A DNA stretch of 11,102 bases from Synergistes sp. Its GTDB lineage: Bacteria; Synergistota; Synergistia; Synergistales; Synergistaceae. Shown in pieces: positions 1 through 7,151 of the stretch; the stretch's first letter is position 1, and each line of letters starts with the position of its first letter. The stretch covers positions 1 to 11,102 of the forward strand of contig JAEEYY010000089.1 of assembly GCA_016288355.1 (NCBI GenBank). Direction: 5' to 3'. A program made the translations under genes and the position numbers. Under the pieces are notes generated by a model. It was not told the DNA's origin. It was given only the letters and a program-made list of their open reading frames with translations, and ran no database searches.

Positions 1-13
1 ATTCGAATTATAT

Positions 14-19
14 TATAAT
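14..19 (+). promoter_or_regulatory. Possible -10 element upstream of the TSUP permease gene
   Basis: A perfect TATAAT lies at 14-19, about 40 bases before the chosen start of the permease gene at 61. The matching -35 region would fall left of the window edge, so the promoter cannot be completed. The call rests on one hexamer in an AT-rich stretch and is tentative. Confidence 0.35.
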
Positions 20-60
20 ATCAGGCGTCTTTAATTTACATGCCCGGAGCAGATGTATCT

Positions 61-840
61 ATGAATTGTTTTTTTGAGATATCAAAGCTATCCATGCTTT
101 TATTATGTTTTTTAGTTTTTCTTGCCGGCTTTGTAGACGCCTCTGCAGGAGGAGGAGGCCTTATTTCTATTCCGGCTTACCTTTCTACAGGTATGCCGGC
201 GCATATGGCGCTTGGCTGCAACAAATTATCCGCCGGCTGCGGATGTGTATTGTCGGTGCTGAAATTCTGGCGCGGAGGCGCAGTCAGGATCCGCACCGCG
301 CTCATCGCGGCGGCCGGTTCGTTTGCAGGCTCCGCCTGCGGCGCTATGACAGCCCTTCTGCTTTCGGATCGTACGATAAAGGCTATGATGCTTATCATTC
401 TGCCCTGCGCCGCAGCTCTGATACTATTTAAGAGAAACATGGGCGACGAAGACCGCTCATATTTGCTGAGGCCGTACAAAGCGGCTGCTCTTGCGCTTGC
501 TATAGGGCTTCTGGTCGGCTTTTACGACGGCATATTCGGCCCCGGCACCGGCACATTTGCAATAATGGCCTTCTCGGCAGTTATGGGCTTTGACCTTAAG
601 ACCGCGTCAGGCAACGCAAAGCTGCTGAACCTGGCCTCAAACGCCGCGGCTCTTGTTACCTTTGCCGCCTCCGGCAATATACTCTACTCCGTGGCATTGC
701 CTGCTGCCGTCTGCGGCATAGCCGGCAACTTCGCAGGAGCTCATATGGCGCTCACAAAAGGCTCGAGATTTATACGCCCGATGATGCTCCTTGTGCTGGC
801 GCTTTTGATGCTGAAGATCCTCTGGGATCTGCTCGCATAA
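61..840 (+). CDS. TSUP (TauE/SafE, DUF81) family permease, YfcA-like
   Basis: This is an inner-membrane transporter of the TSUP family, whose characterised members move sulfite, sulfonates, sulfoacetate or related organic anions; the substrate here cannot be told. The protein is 259 aa and almost entirely hydrophobic. The two inverted halves each carry the family signature: GFVDASAGGGG near residues 23-33 followed by an NKL at 54-56, and GFYDGIFGPGTGTF at 153-166 followed by NAKLLNLASN at 185-194. These closely resemble E. coli YfcA. I chose ATG 61 because a GGAG lies at 46-49; an in-frame ATG at 40 has no visible ribosome binding site, and ATG 94 would cut into the first membrane segment. 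The gene stands alone: its stop directly abuts the terminator of the opposing aminotransferase gene. Family assignment is secure, substrate unknown. Confidence 0.9.
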   Translation: MNCFFEISKLSMLLLCFLVFLAGFVDASAGGGGLISIPAYLSTGMPAHMALGCNKLSAGCGCVLSVLKFWRGGAVRIRTALIAAAGSFAGSACGAMTALLLSDRTIKAMMLIILPCAAALILFKRNMGDEDRSYLLRPYKAAALALAIGLLVGFYDGIFGPGTGTFAIMAFSAVMGFDLKTASGNAKLLNLASNAAALVTFAASGNILYSVALPAAVCGIAGNFAGAHMALTKGSRFIRPMMLLVLALLMLKILWDLLA

Positions 841-842
841 GC

Positions 843-883
843 AAAAAAAGCGCCGGAAGCGGCAGATGCCCCGCTCCGGCGCT
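843..883 (-). terminator. Rho-independent terminator of the glgB-aminotransferase operon
   Basis: The arms 849-856 (AGCGCCGG) and 876-883 (CCGGCGCT) pair perfectly. They are extended by 858-862 with 871-875 after a single bulged A, leaving a loop at 863-870. Read on the minus strand, the hairpin is followed at once by seven T (843-849 as A on +), the classic intrinsic form, and it lies 17 bases past the aminotransferase stop. On the + strand no U-tract follows, so it may only weakly stop the permease transcript that ends at 840. Confidence 0.85.
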
Positions 884-899
884 CACAGTAAGCAAAGAT

Positions 900-2078
900 C
901 TAAAGGCTCTCAACCGCCTTTTTGATTCTTGAAAGACCTTCTTCGATATAGTCATATTCGCGGCAATAGGCGATGCGTATATGCCCAGGCATACCGAATA
1001 CCTCTCCGGGCACAGTCGACACGCCGGATCTTTCAAGCAGCCATGAGCAGAACTTAAAGCCGTCCATGCCGAGCTTTGCTATGCGCGGGAACGCGTAGAA
1101 AGCTCCGGAAGGAGTGTAGGCCTCGAAGCCCTTTATATCGCTGAGCCACCTGACGACCATATCGCGCCGTCTGCGGTACTCGTCTATCATCGCTTTCACG
1201 TCGCCGTCCGCATGGGCAAAGGCCTCGACGACACCGGCCTGCGCGAATGAATTGGCACATGTCGTCAGATTCTGGTGGCACTTGTTCGCATACTGGCGCA
1301 TAGACTCGGGAGCTACTATCCAGCCGATGCGCCATCCCGTCATCGACCATGTCTTTGACGCGGCGGAGCATGTCACGGTGCGCTCGGCCATGCCGGGAAG
1401 GCTGGCTATGCTGATATGCTCTCCGTCGTAAACGAACTTTTCGTAACACTCATCGGATATCACCCACAGATCCTTTTCTATGGCAAGCGCCGCTATATCT
1501 TCAAGGTCTTTCCTCGTAAGGACCGTGCCGCTCGGGTTGTTCGGAGAATTGATAAGTATCGCGGCTGTTTTCGGCGTCACTGCCGCCGCTATGTCCTCCG
1601 CCCGCACGCGGAAGTCGTTTTCCATCTTCGTTGGGACAGCGACGAGCTTCGCGTCAGATATCGCTATCTCGTCCGCATAGGCGGAAAAATAGGGCGCCGG
1701 GACTATTATCTCCTCGCCGGGCTCAAGCAGCGTCAGCATCGACGCTGTCAGCGCCTCCATCGCGCCGTTCGTGATGACTACGTTTTTATCCGCGTCGACG
1801 TCCATACCGTTTTCCCTGCGGTATTTGTCGGCGACCGCACAGCGCAGGTCATAAGCGCCGGCCATGTCAGTGTAGTGCACATTGCCGCTCTCGATCGCAT
1901 GGACAGCGACTTTTTTGGCGCACTCCGGCGAATCAAAGTCCGGCCTTCCGATCTCCATGTGTATGATGCTTCTGCCTTCCTGTTCCATCCTGCCGGCGAG
2001 CGTCAGTATCTCGCGTATGCCGCCGGACATAGCTATAGAAGACATACGGCTGTTCGGGAATTTTCTTTTTGTGGGCAT
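900..2078 (-). CDS. PLP-dependent class I/II aminotransferase (AspC-like subgroup)
   Basis: This is a cytoplasmic fold-type I aminotransferase of 392 aa, a normal length for the AspC/AAT gamma subgroup. PLP-site residues are all visible: the NNPSG motif with Asn181, Asp209 in ISDECY (pairs with the pyridine nitrogen), Tyr212, the Schiff-base Lys242 in SAASKTWSMTGWRIGW, Arg250 (phosphate), and Arg368 in HIRIAY, which binds the substrate alpha-carboxylate. The N-terminal substrate loop reads MEIGRPDFDSP, with Arg where many relatives have Glu (GEPDF). Members act on aspartate, alanine, aromatic or other amino acids with 2-oxoglutarate, and the sequence does not settle which. It starts 2 bases after the glgB stop, and its GGAGGAG ribosome binding site lies inside the last codons of glgB, so it is probably translationally coupled to glgB. 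A strong terminator follows at 843-883. Confidence 0.92.
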   Translation of the reverse strand: MPTKRKFPNSRMSSIAMSGGIREILTLAGRMEQEGRSIIHMEIGRPDFDSPECAKKVAVHAIESGNVHYTDMAGAYDLRCAVADKYRRENGMDVDADKNVVITNGAMEALTASMLTLLEPGEEIIVPAPYFSAYADEIAISDAKLVAVPTKMENDFRVRAEDIAAAVTPKTAAILINSPNNPSGTVLTRKDLEDIAALAIEKDLWVISDECYEKFVYDGEHISIASLPGMAERTVTCSAASKTWSMTGWRIGWIVAPESMRQYANKCHQNLTTCANSFAQAGVVEAFAHADGDVKAMIDEYRRRRDMVVRWLSDIKGFEAYTPSGAFYAFPRIAKLGMDGFKFCSWLLERSGVSTVPGEVFGMPGHIRIAYCREYDYIEEGLSRIKKAVESL

Positions 2079-2080
2079 AT

Positions 2081-2096
2081 TTACTCCTCCGCTTCG
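2081..2096 (-). promoter_or_regulatory. Ribosome binding site of the aminotransferase gene, embedded in the end of glgB
   Basis: On the minus strand the last glgB codons read gcg gag gag taa, then two bases, then the ATG of the aminotransferase gene at 2078. The GGAGGAG Shine-Dalgarno is thus made of the two terminal Glu codons of GlgB. Ribosomes finishing glgB stop directly on the next start, a typical coupling arrangement, and this fixes the aminotransferase start with confidence. Confidence 0.8.
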
Positions 2097-4030
2097 GATG
2101 ATATCTGTGCGCCGGGCTCCGGCGCGTCTTTTACAAATACTGTGCAGGAGAGCGGCGGCAGAGTTATCTCAGCGGAATGGTCTCTCCCGTGAAAAGGCAC
2201 GTCCTCCGCGGTAACGCCGCCCATATTGCCGCAGCCCGAGCCTCCGTACACCGAGGCGTCGCTGTTTAACGCCTCCCGCCAGAAGCCGGGAAGAGGCAGG
2301 CCTATCCTGTAGCCGCTGCGTACCACCGGCGTGAAATTCGCAGCTATGACCACAGGGCCGGACGTGCCTGCGGCACGGCGTATAAATGATACCACTCCGG
2401 CGTCCCTGTCGCTGCAGTCTATCCATTCAAAGCCCTCCGGGCTCTGGTCGAGCTGCCAGAACTGCGCGTGATCTTTGTAAAAATTATTGGCATCGGCAAA
2501 CCATCCGGCAATGCCGGCGTGAAGTCCGTCCGCAAGCTGATGCCAGTCGAGCCCGCGGTCGTGGCACCATTCCCTGCTCTGCCCAAATTCTCCCCCCATG
2601 AAGAGCAGCTTTTTGCCGGGGTGGAAGAGCATCCAGCCGAGCGCAAGCCGCAGGCCTGCGGCCTTCTGCCATTCGTCGCCCGGCATCTTTTCAAAGAGAG
2701 AGCATTTGCCGTACACGACTTCGTCGTGCGAAAAGGGCAGTACAAAATTCTCGGCATAGGCGTACCACATGCCGAAAGTGAGCCTGTCATGAGCGTACTT
2801 GCGGTATATGGGATCCAGCGACATATAAGAGATGAAGTCGTTCATCCAGCCCATATTCCATTTATAGCCGAAACCGAGCCCCCCGAGCCATACCGGCTTC
2901 GTTACGGCAGGCCATGACGTGGATTCCTCGGCTGTGACCGATATGCCCTCGAAATCTTCGTAAAGCGCGCAGTTAAGCTCTTTAAGGAAATCTATCGCCT
3001 CAAGATTCTCCCTGCCTCCGTGTCTGTTAGGCAGCCATTCGCCGGCTTTTCGCGAATAATCCAGATAGAGCATGGACGCTACCGCGTCCACCCTTATGCC
3101 GTCCGCATGATAGCGGTCGAGCCAGTAGTGGGCGGAAGATATCAGAAAAGAACGCACCTCGCCGCGTCCGTAGTTGAATATCGCGCTGTTCCAGTCCGGG
3201 TGGAAGCCGCGCCTTGCGTCCTCATGCTCGTAAAGCGCGGTGCCGTCAAATCTGTAAAGGCCGAAAGAGTCCATCGGGAAGTGTGAGGGCACCCAGTCAA
3301 GGATAACGCCTATGCCGCGTCTGTGCAGTGTGTTTATCAGGCTCATCAGCTCTTCCGGGCTCCCGTAGCGCGACGTCGGGGCGAAATAGCCGGTAGTCTG
3401 ATAGCCCCATGAGCCGTAGAAGGGATGCTCCATGACCGGCATGAACTCCACGTGGGTAAAGCCCTTTTCCGCCGCGTAGTCAGGAAGTTCCTTCTCGAGC
3501 ATGCGCCACGTCGGCAGCGAATTGTCCATATTGCGGCGCCAGGAGCCCGCGTGTACCTCATATATCGACTGCGGCGCGTCCGGCGCATTTTTAACACCGC
3601 GCGACAGCATCCATTCGCCGTCGCTCCATTCATAGGAGACGGCCGCTATAACAGAGGCGTTGGCGGGCATTACTTCAGTTGCAAATGCAAGAGGGTCGCT
3701 CTTTTCAATAAGATCTCCGGACTGGGTCCTTATCACAAACTTATAGCGGCAGCCTGCCGCAGCCCCGGGGACAAAGCCCTCCCATATTCCTGAGGAATCC
3801 CAGCGCGGAGAAAGCGGGTGGCTCTCCCTGCTCCACGAATTGAAGTCGCCCATCACAAAAACGTCCGACGCGGCCGGCGCCCACAGCGCAAAAAGGACGC
3901 CCTCCGCGCCGTCATGGCACATCTTATGCGCGCCGAGAAAATCGTATATCCTCCTGTGCGAGCCTTCGCGGAAGAAATATATGTCCTTTTCTCCCGCAAG
4001 AGACACGCCGTGAACAATATCATCCGTCAA
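2081..4030 (-). CDS. glgB: 1,4-alpha-glucan branching enzyme
   Basis: This enzyme cuts alpha-1,4-glucan and re-attaches the piece through an alpha-1,6 bond, making the branches of glycogen in the cytoplasm. The protein is 649 aa: a CBM48 beta-sandwich at about residues 30-125, a GH13 (subfamily 9 type) barrel at about 155-520, and a C-terminal beta domain to the end. It lacks the extra N1 domain that brings E. coli GlgB to 728 aa. Conserved GH13 regions are present: DWVPSHF (245-251), DGIRVDAVASM (310-320) with nucleophile Asp315, AEES with acid/base Glu368, and FSHDEVVYGK with Asp436. The start is TTG at 4030, preceded by GGAGG nine bases upstream; no ATG is available in frame nearby. No other glycogen gene (glgA, glgC, glgP) lies in the window, and the partner in the operon is an aminotransferase, an uncommon pairing. 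Confidence 0.97.
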   Translation of the reverse strand: MTDDIVHGVSLAGEKDIYFFREGSHRRIYDFLGAHKMCHDGAEGVLFALWAPAASDVFVMGDFNSWSRESHPLSPRWDSSGIWEGFVPGAAAGCRYKFVIRTQSGDLIEKSDPLAFATEVMPANASVIAAVSYEWSDGEWMLSRGVKNAPDAPQSIYEVHAGSWRRNMDNSLPTWRMLEKELPDYAAEKGFTHVEFMPVMEHPFYGSWGYQTTGYFAPTSRYGSPEELMSLINTLHRRGIGVILDWVPSHFPMDSFGLYRFDGTALYEHEDARRGFHPDWNSAIFNYGRGEVRSFLISSAHYWLDRYHADGIRVDAVASMLYLDYSRKAGEWLPNRHGGRENLEAIDFLKELNCALYEDFEGISVTAEESTSWPAVTKPVWLGGLGFGYKWNMGWMNDFISYMSLDPIYRKYAHDRLTFGMWYAYAENFVLPFSHDEVVYGKCSLFEKMPGDEWQKAAGLRLALGWMLFHPGKKLLFMGGEFGQSREWCHDRGLDWHQLADGLHAGIAGWFADANNFYKDHAQFWQLDQSPEGFEWIDCSDRDAGVVSFIRRAAGTSGPVVIAANFTPVVRSGYRIGLPLPGFWREALNSDASVYGGSGCGNMGGVTAEDVPFHGRDHSAEITLPPLSCTVFVKDAPEPGAQISSEAEE

Positions 4031-4095
4031 TCTTTATCGCCTCCGGCTTATATGATAATATTATATCCTGACACCAGCTTCGGAGGAAAGAAAAA
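4031..4095. promoter_or_regulatory. Divergent promoter region between glgB and the GlcD-like gene
   Basis: The 65-bp spacer is the only room for promoters of both divergent genes. It carries GGAGG Shine-Dalgarno sequences at each end (4041-4045 complement for glgB; 4082-4086 for the + gene) around a very AT-rich core at 4048-4067. A perfect TATAAT for glgB reads on the minus strand (ATTATA at 4060-4065 on +). For the + gene the best -10 is TATTAT at 4059-4064 or TATGAT at 4051-4056. No good -35 box was found for either, so the two promoters overlap and may compete or depend on an activator. Confidence 0.45.
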
Positions 4096-5538
4096 GTGAA
4101 TGCTCTCTTCTCATATAATAAGATAACCCGCGAGATCGCCGACGAGATAAAAGAAAAAATCGGCGCGAACAACGTCTGCACAGACGAGGAAAAACTCGAT
4201 ACCTACTCGCATGACGAAGTCCCCCAGAGCAGCTACGGCAGAAAATATACGGCGGAGATGCTGCTCTTCCCGGAAAGCACCGAACATGTGGCCGCCATCA
4301 TGAAAACGGCTCACAAATACCGGATCCCGGTAACGCCGCGCGGAGCGGGCACGGGACTCTCGGGAGGGGCGCTGCCGGTCTTCGGCGGCATCGTTATGAG
4401 CTTCGAAAAGATGAACCACATACTGGAGCTTGACGAAGAAAACCTCACGATAACTACCGAGCCGGGCGTGGTCACAGCTGAGATAAGCAGGATGGCGGCG
4501 CGTCACGGTCTGCTCTACGCCGGGGATCCCTGCAGCGGAGACGCCTCCTACATAGGCGGAAACATTGCGGAAAACGCCGGCGGCAACAAAGTGATAAAAT
4601 ACGGCGCCACCGGGGCACAGCTGCTCGCGCTGGAAGCGGTCCTGCCCGACGGCAGCGTCACCTGGTTCGGCGGCAAAAGGCGCAAGGATGTGACAGGGCT
4701 TGACTTCGTACACCTTATAGCGGGGTCGGAGGGCATCCTTGCCGTGATAACGAAGGCCGTGCTGAAGCTGCTGCCGCTGCCGCGCCACTCTGTCGATCTG
4801 CTGGCGGCGTTCCCGGACGCACAGACTGCGATAAACTTTGTGCCGCGCATAATATCCGAGGGCGGCCTGATACCGGCTTCCGTCGAATTCCTCGACAAAA
4901 ACGCGCTGTCGCTTGCCGAAAGATATCTGCACACAAGCGTGCCGGCAGGCGACGCCGGGGCCGCGCTGATAATACAGCTTGAGGACAATGATGAAGAGCG
5001 CGTTGAGGAACAGTTTGAAGCGATAGGCAAACTGTCGCAGCAGCACGGTGCCAATGAAGTCTACATCGCAGACACCAGAAGCACGAGAGACCGCATCTGG
5101 CAGGCGCGCAAAAGCGTGCCTGAGGCGATATCCTCGCTATACAGCCGCTACTCGAAGGAAGACCTCGTCGTACCGACCGCGTCGGTCCCCGCGCTTCTTG
5201 AGATGGTCCGCAGCGAGACCGAGCCCTACGGTCTTGAATATGTCACATACGGGCATGCGGGCGACGGCAATATGCACTGCACGCTGATCTGCCCCGACTG
5301 TCCCGACTGGCACGAAAAGCTGCATGAAACGCAGAAGCGCGTTTACGCGAGACTGATAAAGATGGGCGGCACGCTCTCAGGCGAGCACGGCATAGGCTAC
5401 AAGCGCAAAGACTATATGAAATTTTTCCTCGACGATGCTCAGATAGAGCTGATAAAGAGAGTAAAGCTCGCATTCGACCCGCAGAACATACTGAACCCCG
5501 GCAAGCTGGTCGACTGGGAAAATAAGAGCTCCGACTGA
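4096..5538 (+). CDS. FAD-binding 2-hydroxyacid dehydrogenase, GlcD / D-lactate dehydrogenase family
   Basis: A cytoplasmic or membrane-associated flavoprotein of 480 aa, the usual length for GlcD-type glycolate oxidase subunits and D-lactate dehydrogenases. The N-terminal FAD_binding_4 domain (about 45-225) shows PRGAGTGLSGGA (81-92) and the flavin-site stretch IGGNIAENAGGN (153-164). The C-terminal FAD-oxidase domain (about 230-475) carries GHAGDGNMH (386-394), GEHGIGYKR (429-437) and FDPQNILNPGK (460-470); His387, His394 and Glu430 match the metal-ligand positions of D-2-hydroxyacid dehydrogenases in this family. The start is GTG 4096, with GGAGG nine bases before it. Typical partners (an Fe-S GlcF protein, or EtfAB in lactate-confurcating anaerobes) are not in the window, so the electron acceptor and the exact substrate (glycolate, D-lactate, 2-hydroxyglutarate) remain open. 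It appears to be a single-gene transcript ending at the terminator near 5570. Confidence 0.93.
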   Translation: MNALFSYNKITREIADEIKEKIGANNVCTDEEKLDTYSHDEVPQSSYGRKYTAEMLLFPESTEHVAAIMKTAHKYRIPVTPRGAGTGLSGGALPVFGGIVMSFEKMNHILELDEENLTITTEPGVVTAEISRMAARHGLLYAGDPCSGDASYIGGNIAENAGGNKVIKYGATGAQLLALEAVLPDGSVTWFGGKRRKDVTGLDFVHLIAGSEGILAVITKAVLKLLPLPRHSVDLLAAFPDAQTAINFVPRIISEGGLIPASVEFLDKNALSLAERYLHTSVPAGDAGAALIIQLEDNDEERVEEQFEAIGKLSQQHGANEVYIADTRSTRDRIWQARKSVPEAISSLYSRYSKEDLVVPTASVPALLEMVRSETEPYGLEYVTYGHAGDGNMHCTLICPDCPDWHEKLHETQKRVYARLIKMGGTLSGEHGIGYKRKDYMKFFLDDAQIELIKRVKLAFDPQNILNPGKLVDWENKSSD

Positions 5539-5562
5539 TATTGATATATAAAGACCGCATAT

Positions 5563-5604
5563 AAAAACAAAAGCTCCCGCTGCCTGCCGGGAGCTTTCGT
5601 TTTT
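5563..5604. terminator. Bidirectional intrinsic terminator between convergent genes
   Basis: The arms 5570-5579 (AAAGCTCCCG) and 5588-5597 (CGGGAGCTTT) form a perfect 10-bp stem with an 8-base loop. A T-run (5600-5604) follows on the + strand and an A-run (5563-5567) precedes it, giving a U-tract in both directions. It ends the GlcD-like gene (stop at 5538) from the left and the antiporter gene (stop at 5631) from the right. Confidence 0.88.
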
Positions 5605-5630
5605 ATACAGAAATACAGAAGGCCGCCGCG

Positions 5631-7088
5631 CTAAGCCAGCCCCAGACGATCCCTCAGCAAAAGCAGAGCGTCGGTATTTGCCGCCGTTACCATAAGCACG
5701 TCGCCCTCCATGATGCGCGTTTTTCCCGTGGGAGTTATCGTGCTTTCCCCGCGCTTTATGAGCATTATCCGCACGCCGTCCGGGAATCTCAGCTCACTGA
5801 CGGCCATTCCCGCGGCACGGGAGCCCTTTGACGCGCGCAGCTCATACAGCGTCCCTCCTATTTCCTCCTCGTAGTCGGTAAAGCTGCGTGAAACGAGCGT
5901 CGTATCCTCTTTGTCTATCTGTCCGAGCAAATGCGCCGCCGGCTTAAGCAGCGAGCCCTGTATCACCACCGACGAAAGAGAGATAAAAAACACTATATCG
6001 AATATGACGTCCGCGTTCGGGACGCCCTCTTTGAGCGCATAGGTCGCAAAGACTATGGACGATGCGCCGCGCAGCCCGACCAATGAGATGAACAGCTTTG
6101 TTTTTACCGGGCAGCGGAAGCGAAAGAGCGTCAGAAAGACCGCGGCCGGGCGTATCAGAAACATCAAAGCCGCGGAGACCGCAAGAGCCTGCAGCCACAC
6201 CTCGCGCAGATGCGACGGGAACACCAGCAGCCCGAGCGTAACGAAGACAAGTACCTGCATCAGCCATGAAAAACCGTCAAAGAAACGGACCAGAGAGGTC
6301 TTATGAGCAAGCTTCACGTTCCCCATGACCATAGCCGCTATATAAACGGCGAGCAGCCCGTTGCCGTGCGCCAGTTGTGCCGACGAAAAGACCAGCTCCG
6401 CCATCGTCGCCGCAACTACCGGATACAGACCGTCGCTGTTGAGCTTTATGCGGTTTATGATCCAGGCGCAGATAAAGCCGAAGGCAAAACCGAAAATGAC
6501 TCCTACTGCCATCTGAAGCAAAAACATGACCGCAAAGCCGGCGGCTCCGGTTTCGGAGTCCATCAGGCTTATCATAGTGACAGTCAGCATATAGGCGGCC
6601 GGATCGTTGCTCCCGCTTTCCAGCTCAAGCAGCGGCGCAAGCGGGGACCTGAGATTCATATTATTAGAACGCAGTATCGAAAAGACAGAAGCCGCATCCG
6701 TACATGAAACGACAGAGCCGAGCAGCATGCACTGCTGAAAAGTCATTCCGAGCAGCAGGCGGGCGGCTGCTGCAACAAGCAGCGCCGTGATAAGGACTCC
6801 GACCGTCGAAAGCAGAGCACCCGGCTGCAGGACCTCTTTTGCCGAGCGCCAGCTTGTCGCCATGCCGCCGGCAAAAATGATATAGCAGAGCGCAAAATTT
6901 CCTATCATGCTCGCCGAGGCCGCGTCGTCGAAATATATTCCGCCTATCCCCTCCGAGCCCATCAGCATCCCTGCTAAGATAAAGAAAACAAGCACAGGGA
7001 TACCCGCTCTGGAAATAAAGCGGCTGAATGCTATGCAGAGAAGCAAAAGAACGGAAACAAAAACTATAAGTACGTTAACGTTGTCCAT
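5631..7088 (-). CDS. CPA1-family K+(Na+)/H+ antiporter with RCK_C domain (NhaP2-like)
   Basis: An inner-membrane cation/proton exchanger of 485 aa. Residues 1-385 are a run of about 12-13 hydrophobic segments with the family's ion-site motifs: CTDAASVFSIL with Asp131, LESGSNDPAAY with Asn161-Asp162, and the conserved arginines Arg313 (LIRPAAVF) and Arg340 (VGLRGASS). Residues about 405-485 form a soluble RCK_C (TrkA_C) regulatory domain, which in relatives senses cytoplasmic ligands. This layout matches the NhaP2/CvrA group, which exports K+ (or Na+) in exchange for protons, but the protein is about 90 residues shorter than E. coli NhaP2 and lacks its extra C-terminal domain. The start at 7088 has an AGAGGG five bases upstream. 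It lies 63 bases behind the MATE gene on the same strand with no convincing terminator between, so it is probably co-transcribed. Ion preference is not decidable from the sequence. Confidence 0.92.
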   Translation of the reverse strand: MDNVNVLIVFVSVLLLLCIAFSRFISRAGIPVLVFFILAGMLMGSEGIGGIYFDDAASASMIGNFALCYIIFAGGMATSWRSAKEVLQPGALLSTVGVLITALLVAAAARLLLGMTFQQCMLLGSVVSCTDAASVFSILRSNNMNLRSPLAPLLELESGSNDPAAYMLTVTMISLMDSETGAAGFAVMFLLQMAVGVIFGFAFGFICAWIINRIKLNSDGLYPVVAATMAELVFSSAQLAHGNGLLAVYIAAMVMGNVKLAHKTSLVRFFDGFSWLMQVLVFVTLGLLVFPSHLREVWLQALAVSAALMFLIRPAAVFLTLFRFRCPVKTKLFISLVGLRGASSIVFATYALKEGVPNADVIFDIVFFISLSSVVIQGSLLKPAAHLLGQIDKEDTTLVSRSFTDYEEEIGGTLYELRASKGSRAAGMAVSELRFPDGVRIMLIKRGESTITPTGKTRIMEGDVLMVTAANTDALLLLRDRLGLA

Positions 7089-7110
7089 AACGACCCTCTT
7101 ATCCCGCCAT

Positions 7111-7142
7111 GCTGCGGCGCTCTTACTGCGCCCGCCGGCAGC
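7111..7142 (-). other. Hairpin in the MATE-antiporter intergenic gap
   Basis: GCTGC GGCGC at 7111-7120 pairs with GCGCC (7128-7132) and GCAGC (7138-7142), with a five-base bulge at 7133-7137 and a 7-base loop. No T-run follows on either strand, so it is not a standard terminator. It could stabilise the upstream mRNA or reduce read-through into the antiporter gene. It is GC-rich enough to arise by chance. Confidence 0.3.
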
Positions 7143-7151
7143 AAACCGCGC

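Noticed and set aside
1416..2192. Long + strand open frame of 258 codons
   Set aside because: It lies antisense to the well-supported aminotransferase, its translation is Arg/His-rich with no recognisable motif, and it is explained by GC-rich codon bias.
2468..2917. + strand open frame of 149 codons inside glgB
   Set aside because: It is antisense to the catalytic barrel of glgB and has no ribosome binding site or motif.
4111..5046. Long minus-strand open frame of 311 codons
   Set aside because: It is fully antisense to the GlcD-like gene, whose FAD and metal motifs are intact; the translation has no family features.
7089..7151. Terminator separating the MATE and antiporter genes
   Set aside because: A hairpin exists at 7111-7142, but it has a five-base bulge and no following T-run, so it does not meet the form of an intrinsic terminator.
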